Source: Panacagrimonas sp046594215 | GTDB lineage: Bacteria > Pseudomonadota > Gammaproteobacteria > Nevskiales > Nevskiaceae | Reading direction: 5' to 3' | Assembly (NCBI GenBank): GCA_046594215.1 | Contig: JBKJPX010000015.1 | Location: 1 to 64,000 of the forward strand | DNA length: 64,000 nucleotides | Part shown: piece by piece, positions 8,427 to 16,385 of the stretch | How the letters are laid out: each line of letters opens with the position of its first letter | Position numbering within the stretch: the stretch's first letter is position 1 | Notes under the pieces: generated by a model | The model's input: only the letters and a program-made list of their open reading frames with translations | What the model was told of the DNA's origin: nothing | Database searches by the model: none | Program-made: the position numbers and the translations under genes

Positions 8427-9022
8427 GGCGCCTGCTGCTGGCGGGACTGATGATGCTGTGCCTTCCGCACGCGCTGCAGGCGCATGGCGGCGTGTCGATG
8501 GAAGACGACCATTGCATCATGCGCATCGGGGCCTACCGCGCGCACTTCACGGGCTACCAGCCGGAGAAGCGTTCGACGCAGGAGTTCTGCGAGGACATCC
8601 CGGAACTGGGGAAGGCGATCATCGTCATCGACTTCGTCGACAAGGTCCTGCGCGATCAGCAGGTCGAGTTCCGCGTGCTGCGCGACGTCAAGGAGCTGGG
8701 CAAGCGCGCGCGCTACGAGGACCTCGGCGAGCCCTCCGCGATCGACGCGGCCACGCTGTTCAAAGCCGATGCGCGCACCTATCCCAAAGGCACGCTCACC
8801 TTCGAACAGCGCTACGAGCGGCCGGGCTGGTTCATCGGCATGCTCAGCACCACGGATGCCGGCGGCAAGACGCTGCATTCCGTGTTTCCGTTCCAGGTCG
8901 GCGTCTCTCATCCCTGGCGCTACGTGCCCGCCTTCGTGCTGGTATTCGTTCTCAGCCTTTTGATATATCGCCTCACGGGGCGCAACCTGCCCTCCCCGAC
9001 GGCCGGCAGGAGCGACACCTGA
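8423..9022 (+). CDS. CuMMO-operon periplasmic protein with C-terminal membrane anchor
   Basis: A 199-aa protein of unknown function read from a TTG at 8423 that overlaps the pmoB stop. This start gives a good signal peptide (RRLLLAGLMM...ALQA) with His21 as mature N-terminus. ATG codons at 8450 and 8453 would remove most of the signal. The periplasmic part has acidic and aromatic motifs, MEDDHCIMRIGAYRAHF and EEFC-like QEFCEDIPELG, with Cys31 and Cys56 as the only mature cysteines. A single transmembrane helix lies at about 168-183, followed by a short basic tail. Position and topology recall the PmoD/amo-orf accessory proteins, but I do not see the PmoD copper motif clearly. A copper-handling or assembly role is inferred from the operon. 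Confidence 0.82.
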   Translation: MRRLLLAGLMMLCLPHALQAHGGVSMEDDHCIMRIGAYRAHFTGYQPEKRSTQEFCEDIPELGKAIIVIDFVDKVLRDQQVEFRVLRDVKELGKRARYEDLGEPSAIDAATLFKADARTYPKGTLTFEQRYERPGWFIGMLSTTDAGGKTLHSVFPFQVGVSHPWRYVPAFVLVFVLSLLIYRLTGRNLPSPTAGRSDT

Positions 9023-9027
9023 ACCTC

Positions 9028-9450
9028 ATGCATCGCCCCGCTTCTCGTCTCCCCGTTCGCATGCTCGCAGCGACGGCGCTGTTCGTGGGCGGGAGCACGA
9101 TCGCCTGGGCACACGCGGCCCTCACGAAGTCCGAGCCGCGTGATCGCGCCGTGTTGAGCGGGTCGCCGGCGCGCATCCACCTGCAGTTCAACGAAAAGGT
9201 CGAAGCCAAGTTCTCGACCGTGTCGCTCGAGGATGCCGAGGGGCACAAGACCGCGCTGCCCACGCCCGTCGCGTCGGGGGAAGACGCCAAGGGGCTCGAC
9301 GTCGCGGTTCCCGCCCGGCTGGCCGACGGCCGCTACAGCGTGAAGTACCGCGTGCTGTCGCAAGACGGCCACGTCATCGAGCGCGCCTTCGCGTTCACGC
9401 TGACCCAGAAGGCTTCGACGCCTCCGCCGGCGACGCCGACCGCACCGTGA
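9028..9450 (+). CDS. copC: CopC family periplasmic copper-binding protein
   Basis: A small secreted beta-sandwich copper chaperone of 140 aa. The signal peptide ends at AWA, so His29 becomes the N-terminal ligand. Asp113 and His115 in SQDGHVIE complete the Cu(II) site of the CopC family. The methionine-rich Cu(I) loop of the plasmid-borne Pseudomonas CopC is absent, as in most genomic CopCs. It lies 5 bp after the preceding gene and overlaps the next (GTGA), so it is firmly inside the monooxygenase operon. Copper delivery to the monooxygenase is inferred. Confidence 0.93.
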   Translation: MHRPASRLPVRMLAATALFVGGSTIAWAHAALTKSEPRDRAVLSGSPARIHLQFNEKVEAKFSTVSLEDAEGHKTALPTPVASGEDAKGLDVAVPARLADGRYSVKYRVLSQDGHVIERAFAFTLTQKASTPPPATPTAP

Positions 9451-11363
9451 TCGAGGCGTATGCCGCGGGCGCACGCGCGCTCGCCGTACTCGCTTCGGCC
9501 CACCTGATCGGCATCACGCTGTTCCTGCTTCGGGCCCGTACTCCGCCGAACACCAAGCTGCGCGAATGGGAAGTCCGATGGCGTCTCACGCTGCCGCCGG
9601 CCGCGTTGCTCCTGCTCGTCGCCCTGCCGGCGATGCTGCACGCGCAGGCCTGCAGCGTCGCCGGTGGATTCGCTGGTTTGGATCTCGCGTTGGACCTCGC
9701 ACGAAACACCGCGGCAGGCCGCCTGTGGTGCTTTCGCGCGGGGTTCGCGGTGCTCGTCCTGCTTGCAAGCGCTGCCGCCGCGAGGAGCGTGAACCGTGCT
9801 GCGATGATCGTGTCACTGCTCGCCGCGATGGCGACGACGGCCGTGGGGCCGCTGAGCGGACACGCCGCCGGCAACGAGAACGCGGCCTGGCTGTTGCCGC
9901 TGCACATCGCGCACCTGCTCGCGCTGTGCGCCTGGCTCGGCGCCCTGCCCGCGTGGATCGGGCTCGCGCGGACCGCGGCTCGCGACCCCGATCCGCACAC
10001 GGCCGACTATGCGGCCGATGCGCTGCGTCGCTTCTCCCGGCTCGCGATGGTCTGCATGGCGACGATCGTGATCAGCGGCGTGCGGATCGCGCTCGCTTTC
10101 GTCGCGGACGCGGGCGACCTGCTAGGCACGCGCTACGGCCTGCTGTTGTGCGCGAAGCTCGCCCTGCTGGCCGGCGCGCTCGTGATCGCCGATGCCTTGC
10201 GACGTAAGCTGCTGCCGCAGTTGGATGCCGCCGGCCTGCGGGCCGTGTGTTTCGAGTGGGGGGCCTCGAAGGTCCGTCATGAATGGCTGCTGGCGCTAAT
10301 CATTCTCGTGCTCGGCGCTACCTTGGCGCAGACCACGCCCGCGCTGCACGACGAGGCGCACTGGTGGCTGCCGTTCCGGCTGTCATTGGAAGCCACCTGG
10401 ATCGACTCGAATGCGCGCATCGCGGTGCTGCTGGGTCTCGCGCTCTCGCTCTTCGCCGTCGTGCTGCTGGCCTTGCGTGCGCGGCATGACGCGGGCGCAC
10501 TGCGCGGCTTTCTCGTCGCCCAGGCGATCATGGGCCTCGCTATCGTGACCTGGGGGCTGTCGGTGCCCGCCTTTCCCGACACCTTCGCGCGGCCGCCGGT
10601 GCCCTACCTGTCGCTCTCGATCGAATCGGGGCGCAGCGCCTTCGAAGCGAACTGCACCGCCTGCCATGGCCCGGGCGGTCTTGGCGACGGGCCGCTGGCC
10701 AGGACTCTGCGCCGGCCACCGGCAAACCTGAGTCAGCCGCATACCGCGCTGCACACGCCGGGTGACATGTACTGGTGGATCACCCACGGCATGCCGAGCG
10801 GCCCGATGCCAGGCTTCGCCACGGTGCTCGACGACGAGCAGCGCTGGGACGTCGTCAACTTCCTGCGCGTTTTCTCGCAGGGCTTCCAGGCGCGCGTGCT
10901 CGGTCCGAGGATCGTGAAGGGAAGGCCCTGGCTCGGTGCGCCGGACTTCTACTACGACGCCGCCGATGGCAGCGGCGCACAGATGAAGGATCTGCGCGGC
11001 GCCCAGGCCGCGCTGGTCGTGTTCACGGCGTCCGACGATCCGCGCTCCGCGGCACGACTTGAAACGCTCCGGAACCAGGCCGACCCTTCGTTCGTGCTCA
11101 TCGCCCCGCAGGGCGAGGACGTGTGGCAGGCCTATCAGTTCCTGACCCGCACCCTGGCCGATCGCGGCGCGCCCGACCGCGTCGGGATGCCGCGACGGCA
11201 CGTCGAGTTCCTCGTGGATCGCTTCGGCTACGTGCGTGCGCGCTGGATTCCCACGGAGGATCCGGCCCCATGGGAGGCGGGTTCCTTCGACGCGCATGCG
11301 CAGGTGGCGGAGCTTTCGTCAGAACCGCAGATCCTGCCGCCGCCCGAATTACATCTGCATTGA
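9447..11363 (+). CDS. copD: CopD-cytochrome c-redoxin-like fusion membrane protein
   Basis: A 638-aa fusion from a GTG at 9447 overlapping the copC stop. Residues about 1-300 form a multi-helix CopD copper-transport domain with the conserved His139 (LSGHAA), His153 and His156 (LHIAHLLALCAWLGALP). Two more helices (about 325-375) lead to a periplasmic cytochrome c domain with CTACH at 403-407 and Met ligands near HGMPSGPMPG. Residues about 495-630 resemble a redoxin/SCO-like fold ending in a second-helix motif, but the CxxC or peroxidatic Cys is replaced (FTASDDPRSAARLETL), so no thiol chemistry is expected. The tail is PELHLH. It may couple copper import with heme-based redox. A hairpin terminator follows at once. 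Confidence 0.9.
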   Translation: MIEAYAAGARALAVLASAHLIGITLFLLRARTPPNTKLREWEVRWRLTLPPAALLLLVALPAMLHAQACSVAGGFAGLDLALDLARNTAAGRLWCFRAGFAVLVLLASAAAARSVNRAAMIVSLLAAMATTAVGPLSGHAAGNENAAWLLPLHIAHLLALCAWLGALPAWIGLARTAARDPDPHTADYAADALRRFSRLAMVCMATIVISGVRIALAFVADAGDLLGTRYGLLLCAKLALLAGALVIADALRRKLLPQLDAAGLRAVCFEWGASKVRHEWLLALIILVLGATLAQTTPALHDEAHWWLPFRLSLEATWIDSNARIAVLLGLALSLFAVVLLALRARHDAGALRGFLVAQAIMGLAIVTWGLSVPAFPDTFARPPVPYLSLSIESGRSAFEANCTACHGPGGLGDGPLARTLRRPPANLSQPHTALHTPGDMYWWITHGMPSGPMPGFATVLDDEQRWDVVNFLRVFSQGFQARVLGPRIVKGRPWLGAPDFYYDAADGSGAQMKDLRGAQAALVVFTASDDPRSAARLETLRNQADPSFVLIAPQGEDVWQAYQFLTRTLADRGAPDRVGMPRRHVEFLVDRFGYVRARWIPTEDPAPWEAGSFDAHAQVAELSSEPQILPPPELHLH

Positions 11364-11368
11364 AGTCG

Positions 11369-11394
11369 CCGGACGGAATCCGGGTCTTTTTTTT
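11369..11394 (+). terminator. Intrinsic terminator of the copper monooxygenase operon
   Basis: Stem CCGGA (11369-11373), loop CGGAA, stem TCCGG (11379-11383), then a run of eight T after GTC. It starts 6 bases past the stop of the CopD fusion and marks the end of the six-gene operon. Confidence 0.8.
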
Positions 11395-11686
11395 CGCACC
11401 TCGGGCGGACGATTCCGGATTTCGCCCGGGCCAAGCGTCCGGTCCACATTTCATGCGCGCGCGAAAGCGGATGGAAATCCGATGCTGCGGCGGTCGGTCA
11501 CGCAGACGGATTCGGCAAGCAGGCGAGCGACATTCATCAGCCATGCGCAGGGCATAGCTCGAATAGCTTTGCGCCGAGGGCAGCGTGAGCGGGCGCTTGC
11601 GGTCGCCCACTACGTACTGCTGCGGCGGACCCTCGTTGTACTCGACGTCGCAGGGCGGGCTGATGATCGCGCGCGGCGCCTACGTC
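11395..11686. other. Intergenic stretch without a supported gene
   Basis: About 290 bases between the operon terminator and the DUF4197 gene. The minus strand stays open from about 11670 down through 11098 and reads a short protein-like segment (SPPCDVEYNEGPPQQYVVGD, near 11600-11665), but it has no start or ribosome site and then runs antisense into the CopD fusion. It may be a worn gene remnant; I do not call a gene. Confidence 0.4.
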
Positions 11687-12433
11687 TCAGGAACTGCTGC
11701 CGAACACCTTCTTGAGGATCGCGCTCGTGCGCGCCGCGGGGTTGCTGCGGATGGACTTCTCCTCCTCGGCGACGCGCAGGAACAGGCCGTCCAACGCCTT
11801 ACGAGTCACGTAGTCGTTGACGTCCGCCTTGCTGCCCGCTAGCTGAGCCAGCGGACCGGCCGAGGCCATCATCTTGTCGTACTGCTGCACCAGCCCGGCC
11901 TTGGCCGTGACCTGGGTCACCAGCGGCTTGAACTGGATGCGCAGGGTCTCGCCGGTGGTCTTGCGGAAGTACTGGGTGGCGGCGTCGGGCGGACCCGACA
12001 GGATGTTCCGCGCGTCGGTGATGGTCAGCTTCTGTACGGCTCTTGAGAACACCTCGGCCGCCACAGGCACCGACTTCTCGGCAGCGCGGTTGAACGCCAG
12101 GTGCAGCTCGTCGATGTTCGGCCCGTAGCCGCCGATCCGCAGCAAGGTGTCGGCCTGGACGATGCTTTTAGGCAGGGGGATGCGGAAACGCTGGTCCGCC
12201 CAGAAGCCATCGGCCTTGCCCAATTGCAGCACGGCGTTCTTGGCGCCCTTGGCCAAGGCCTCCCGCAGACCCTGCACGATCTCGGAGTCGGCCAGGGCCG
12301 AGGCCTGCGGGTTGTTCGCCATCTGGTCCAGGGCCTGCCTGGCCATATCCCACCAGCTCTGCGCCCTTGCCGGAGTGGCGAGACCCAGTAGGACGAACAG
12401 CAGCGCCGACAGCAACAGGCGGGGCGGCTTCAT
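11687..12433 (-). CDS. DUF4197 family secreted protein
   Basis: A periplasmic protein of 248 aa with a clear signal peptide (LLLSALLFVLLGLATPARA). The body matches the DUF4197 family: REALAKGAKNAVLQLGK, FRIPLPKSI, then ITDARNILSGPPDAATQYF and a C-terminal YVTRKALDGLFLRVAEEE block. It is mostly helical and has no cysteines. Function is unknown. It lies 12 bp downstream of a small secreted protein on the same strand. Confidence 0.88.
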   Translation of the reverse strand: MKPPRLLLSALLFVLLGLATPARAQSWWDMARQALDQMANNPQASALADSEIVQGLREALAKGAKNAVLQLGKADGFWADQRFRIPLPKSIVQADTLLRIGGYGPNIDELHLAFNRAAEKSVPVAAEVFSRAVQKLTITDARNILSGPPDAATQYFRKTTGETLRIQFKPLVTQVTAKAGLVQQYDKMMASAGPLAQLAGSKADVNDYVTRKALDGLFLRVAEEEKSIRSNPAARTSAILKKVFGSSS

Positions 12434-12445
12434 GGCCAGGGTCGC

Positions 12446-12805
12446 TCAGTCGTCGTTCTTGTGCTTGTGCTTGTATCGCTTCGGCCCTTTGGGGCCCCTT
12501 CCGTAGTGCTCGACGACATAGCGGTGCTCGGTGTACGGCCGATCCGTGCCGAGCTCGACCCGGACACCGCCCGATGTGAACTGCTGGTAGCGATCAGGCA
12601 GCCGCGGACCGTCGCGCCAGTCACCGCCGTCGCTCCAGAACCACAGGCGGCTCTCGGGGGCGTAGTAGATCTCGCGCTCCCGGTAGTAGATGTATTCGTG
12701 CTTGGCCCTGTATCCGTGGGCTGGAGCATGATCGGGAGGATCCGCAAATGCCGGCGCCGCGAGGCCGATGACCGAGAAAAGCAAAAGCGTGGAGATGGTT
12801 TTCAT
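12446..12805 (-). CDS. Small secreted tyrosine-rich protein
   Basis: A 119-aa protein from the ATG at 12805, with a signal peptide ending at AFA. The body has a YxxYYxxREIYY pattern followed by SRLWFWSDGGDWRDGPRLP, a layout I recall from small envelope proteins of gammaproteobacteria. The C terminus is a Lys/His-rich tail (KRYKHKHKNDD). An in-frame ATG at 12859 would bury the signal peptide and is not used. No function can be assigned. Confidence 0.75.
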   Translation of the reverse strand: MKTISTLLLFSVIGLAAPAFADPPDHAPAHGYRAKHEYIYYREREIYYAPESRLWFWSDGGDWRDGPRLPDRYQQFTSGGVRVELGTDRPYTEHRYVVEHYGRGPKGPKRYKHKHKNDD

Positions 12806-12918
12806 GACATGTCCCGTGCGTGATCCCGGAGCGAGTATGCCGCAAGCGCCCGGCTCCACGAATGGAGTCGCAGGTCGCGTGAGATAATTCCGGCTTCACC
12901 GCCTCGACCGCTCGAACG

Positions 12919-14976
12919 ATGTCCCGCCAGATCCTCGTCAGCAACGCCCTGCCCTACGCCAACGGTCCCCTGCACCTGGGCCACATGGTGGGCTATGTCC
13001 AGGCCGACATCTGGGTGCGCTTCCAGCGCATGCGTGGGAACGACGTCACCTACGTTTGCGCCGACGACGCGCACGGCACGCCAATCATGCTGGCCGCCGA
13101 GAAGGCCGGCGTCACGCCCGAGCAGTTCATCGCCTCTGTGCAGACCGAGCATGCGCGGGACTTCCACGACTTCGGCGTGCACTTCGACAATTACCACTCC
13201 ACGCATACCGAGGAGAACCGCTACTTCAGCGAGCTGATCTATTCGCGGCTCAAGCAAGGCGGCTCGATCGCGCGGCGCTCGATCCAGCAGCTGTTCGACC
13301 CGGTCAAGGAGATGTTCCTGCCGGATCGCTACATCAAGGGCGAGTGCCCCAAGTGCGGCACGCCCGACCAGTACGGCGACAATTGCGAGAACTGCGGCGC
13401 GGCGTATTCGCCGACCGACCTCAAGAACCCGCGGTCGGTCGTGTCCGGGGCGCCGCCCGTGATGCGCGACTCTGAGCATTTTTTCTTCGAGCTAAGCAAG
13501 TTCCAGACGTTCCTGCAGCAGTGGCTGGAAGGTTCGGTTGCGCATCCGTCGGTGAAAGCCAAGCTGCGCGAATGGTTCGACGCCGGCCTCAAGGATTGGG
13601 ACATCTCACGCGACGCGCCCTACTTCGGCTTCGCGATTCCCGGCGAGCCCGGCAAGTTCTTCTACGTCTGGCTCGACGCCCCGATCGGCTACATGGCCAG
13701 CCACAAGGCGCTGTGCAAGAAGACGGGCCAGGACTTCGACGCCTACTGGAACACGGGTTCGTCGGCCGAGCTGCACCACTTCATCGGCAAGGACATCGTG
13801 AACTTCCACGGTCTGTTCTGGCCAGCGATGCTGTACGGCTCGCAGCACCGCACGCCGACCAAGCTGCATGTCAACGGGTACCTCACGATCAACGGCGCCA
13901 AGATGAGCAAGAGCCGCGGCACCTTCGTGCGCGCGCGCACCTGGCTCGATCATCTGGATCCCGAGTACCTGCGCTACTACTTCGCGGCCAAGCTCGGCAG
14001 CGGCGTCGACGATCTCGACCTGGACATGAAGGACTTCCAGGCGCGGGTGAACAGCGACCTCGTGGGCAAGTTCGTGAACATCGCCAGCCGCTGCGCGGGT
14101 TTCATCGAGAAACAGTTCGGCGGGCGCCTGGCGGCGCAGATGCACGACCGCACGCTGTTCGATGACGTCGCCGCCGAAGCCGATGCGATCGATGGTCTCT
14201 ACGAGGCCGGCGAGTACTCGGCGGCGCTGCGCGAAATCATGCTGATGGCGGACGACGCCAACGCCGAGATCCAGAAGATCGCGCCGTGGACGCTCGCCAA
14301 GGACCCCGAGAAGCGCGAGACGCTGCACCAGGTCTGCACGACCTTCCTCAACGTGTTCCGCCAGATCTCGCTGTACCTCAAGCCGGTACTGCCGAACATC
14401 GCGGCGAAGGTCGAACGCTTCCTCAACATCGGCCCGCTTGCCTGGGCGCAGGTGGGCACGCCGCTGCTCGACCACACGATCCGCAGCTACGAAGCGCTGA
14501 TCGTGCGCGTTGAACCCAGGTCGGTCGACGCGATGATGGCGGCGGAGGCGGGTGAGATCGTGCCGGTCGCTGCCGCTGCGCCAACGAAGAAGACCGCCGT
14601 GCCCGCTGCTGCCGAATCGGCGCAGCCGGCCACAGCAGCGGGCGACGGCACGATCTCCATCGACGACTTCGGCAAGGTCGACCTGCGCATCGCACGCATC
14701 GCCTCGGCCGAGCACATCGAGGGTGCGGAGAAGCTGCTGCGCCTGAAGCTGGACCTTGGCCCGCTCGGCGAGCGCCAGGTCTTCGCCGGCATCAAGTCCG
14801 CGTACAAGCCGGAGGATCTCGTCGGTCGCCTGACGATGTGCGTGGCGAACCTCGCGCCGCGCAAGATGAAGTTCGGAATCAGCGAGGGCATGGTGCTGGC
14901 GGCGAGCGATGATCGCGGAGGGCCCTTCCTGCTGGCGCCCGATGCGGGCGCGCGGCCTGGCATGCGCGTGAAGTAG
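12919..14976 (+). CDS. metG: Methionyl-tRNA synthetase
   Basis: Charges tRNA-Met with methionine; 685 aa, the long form with a C-terminal tRNA-binding (Trbp111-like) domain. The class I HIGH signature is HLGH (19-22), a zinc-binding insert reads CPKCG...CENCG (about 145-161) and KMSKS lies at 328-332. The C-terminal OB fold starts near 575 after an Ala-rich linker (VDLRIARIASAEHIEGAEKL), which mediates dimerisation. It diverges from the small secreted protein gene, with 113 bp between. Confidence 0.97.
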   Translation: MSRQILVSNALPYANGPLHLGHMVGYVQADIWVRFQRMRGNDVTYVCADDAHGTPIMLAAEKAGVTPEQFIASVQTEHARDFHDFGVHFDNYHSTHTEENRYFSELIYSRLKQGGSIARRSIQQLFDPVKEMFLPDRYIKGECPKCGTPDQYGDNCENCGAAYSPTDLKNPRSVVSGAPPVMRDSEHFFFELSKFQTFLQQWLEGSVAHPSVKAKLREWFDAGLKDWDISRDAPYFGFAIPGEPGKFFYVWLDAPIGYMASHKALCKKTGQDFDAYWNTGSSAELHHFIGKDIVNFHGLFWPAMLYGSQHRTPTKLHVNGYLTINGAKMSKSRGTFVRARTWLDHLDPEYLRYYFAAKLGSGVDDLDLDMKDFQARVNSDLVGKFVNIASRCAGFIEKQFGGRLAAQMHDRTLFDDVAAEADAIDGLYEAGEYSAALREIMLMADDANAEIQKIAPWTLAKDPEKRETLHQVCTTFLNVFRQISLYLKPVLPNIAAKVERFLNIGPLAWAQVGTPLLDHTIRSYEALIVRVEPRSVDAMMAAEAGEIVPVAAAAPTKKTAVPAAAESAQPATAAGDGTISIDDFGKVDLRIARIASAEHIEGAEKLLRLKLDLGPLGERQVFAGIKSAYKPEDLVGRLTMCVANLAPRKMKFGISEGMVLAASDDRGGPFLLAPDAGARPGMRVK

Positions 14977-15011
14977 CGCGGGCGGCGTCGCCGGCGTCCC
15001 GACCCAACGCC

Positions 15012-15593
15012 ATGCCCGGTCTTGCCGACACGCTCGATGCCCTGCTGCCGCAGACGCAGTGCACGCGCTGCGGCTACCCCGCCTGCCGTCCTTACGCCGA
15101 AGCGATGGCCGCGGGCGAAGCGGAGATCAACCGCTGCCCGCCCGGCGGCGCGGTGGGGATCGAGCGACTCGCGGCGGCGACGGGACGCGCCCTGTTGCCG
15201 CTGGACGCGCAGTGCGGCGTCGAGAAGAACGTCGAGGTCGTGGCCCGCATCATCGAGGCCGACTGCATCGGTTGCACCAAGTGCATCCAGGCCTGTCCGG
15301 TCGACGCCATCGTCGGCGCCATGAACCTCATGCACACGGTGCTCGTCGACGAGTGCAACGGCTGCGACCTGTGCCTGCCGGTCTGCCCAGTCGACTGCAT
15401 CGTGATGGAGCCGCTGCCCGGCGCACCGCCAGCGTTCGAGCGCGCCGCGCAATTTCGCGGCCGCCACAACGCGCGTGAGCAGCGTCTCGCGCGATGGACC
15501 CAGGATGACGAGGCACGGCGGCGGCATCGAAAGTCCGCAGTACCGGCGAGCGATCCGGTGGCAGCCGCGCTGGCCCGCCTTGGGACCCGATGA
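15012..15593 (+). CDS. rnfB: RnfB-like iron-sulfur protein (stand-alone)
   Basis: A 193-aa protein with an N-terminal Fe-S domain (TQCTRCGYPACRPYAEAM...NRCPPGG), then two [4Fe-4S] ferredoxin motifs, CIGCTKCIQACPVD and CNGCDLCLPVCPVD. These match RnfB/RsxB. The N-terminal membrane helix of full-length RnfB is missing and no other rnf gene is in the window, so it acts alone or with distant partners. It overlaps nth by four bases (ATGA), and Nth itself carries a [4Fe-4S] cluster. The C-terminal 50 residues are basic and family-specific. Confidence 0.88.
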   Translation: MPGLADTLDALLPQTQCTRCGYPACRPYAEAMAAGEAEINRCPPGGAVGIERLAAATGRALLPLDAQCGVEKNVEVVARIIEADCIGCTKCIQACPVDAIVGAMNLMHTVLVDECNGCDLCLPVCPVDCIVMEPLPGAPPAFERAAQFRGRHNAREQRLARWTQDDEARRRHRKSAVPASDPVAAALARLGTR

Positions 15594-16219
15594 ATCCGAC
15601 CAAGAGACGCGAGATCTACGCGCGGCTGCGCGACACCAATCCCGCGCCCACGACCGAGCTGCAGTTCGAGTCGCCGTTCGAACTCCTGGTTGCCGTCGTG
15701 CTGTCGGCCCAGGCCACCGACGTGTCGGTCAACAAGGCCACCCGTAAGCTCTACCCGGTGGCCAACACGCCGATCGCGATCCTCGAACTCGGGGAGTCCG
15801 GCCTGCGCGAGTACGTCAAGACAATCGGCCTGTTCAACACCAAGGCGAAGAACGTCATCAAGCTCTGCGAGATCCTGCTGCGCGAGCACGCCGGCGAGGT
15901 GCCGCGCGACCGCGAGGCGCTCGAGAGCCTGCCCGGCGTCGGCCGCAAGACGGCCAACGTGGTGCTCAACACGGCCTTCGGCGAGGCGACGATCGCGGTC
16001 GACACACATATCTTCCGCGTCGCCAACCGCACCGGTCTGGCGCCCGGCAAGAACGTGCGCGAGGTGGAGGACCGGCTCGTGAGATTCACGCCGGCCGAGT
16101 TCGCTCGCGATGCGCATCACTGGCTGATCCTGCACGGTCGCTACGTCTGCAAGGCGCGCGTCCCGGAATGCCCGCGCTGTTTGATCCGCGATTTGTGCGA
16201 GTACAAGGCAAAGACGTGA
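15590..16219 (+). CDS. nth: Endonuclease III
   Basis: DNA glycosylase/AP lyase of base excision repair, removing oxidised pyrimidines; 209 aa. The helix-hairpin-helix LPGVGRKTANVVL contains the catalytic Lys, and VDTHIFRVANR supplies the catalytic Asp. The C-terminal [4Fe-4S] cluster motif Cys-x6-Cys-x2-Cys-x5-Cys (CKARVPECPRC...LC) is complete. It is translationally coupled to the rnfB-like gene. Confidence 0.97.
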   Translation: MNPTKRREIYARLRDTNPAPTTELQFESPFELLVAVVLSAQATDVSVNKATRKLYPVANTPIAILELGESGLREYVKTIGLFNTKAKNVIKLCEILLREHAGEVPRDREALESLPGVGRKTANVVLNTAFGEATIAVDTHIFRVANRTGLAPGKNVREVEDRLVRFTPAEFARDAHHWLILHGRYVCKARVPECPRCLIRDLCEYKAKT

Positions 16220-16240
16220 TGCCGGGTCATCGCGCCGTAG

Positions 16241-16255
16241 CCGGACGGGGTCCGG
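16241..16255. repeat. CCGGA-CGGGG-TCCGG hairpin
   Basis: A 5-bp stem hairpin with a CGGGG loop, 21 bases after the nth stop and without a T-tract. It has the same core as hairpins at 11369 and 26599, so it may belong to a small REP-like family or be a shared terminator type. Confidence 0.4.
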
Positions 16256-16385
16256 AATCGTCGGCCATTTCCCAGGCGACACCCTGACGTCGTCCGCACC
16301 GCCGTTACGACCGATCTTTCGGGCGGTTCCGCCGATTCGCCGCAACACCGATAATCCCCGTCTGCCCGACTCGACGAAACGCCTC

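Noticed and set aside
11098..11665. Minus-strand open frame after the DUF4197 gene
   Set aside because: No start codon or ribosome site, and most of it is antisense to the CopD fusion. It may be a remnant but cannot be called.
12806..12918. A riboswitch or T-box before metG
   Set aside because: The 113-bp region has no recognisable T-box or SAM motif and is too short for most such leaders.
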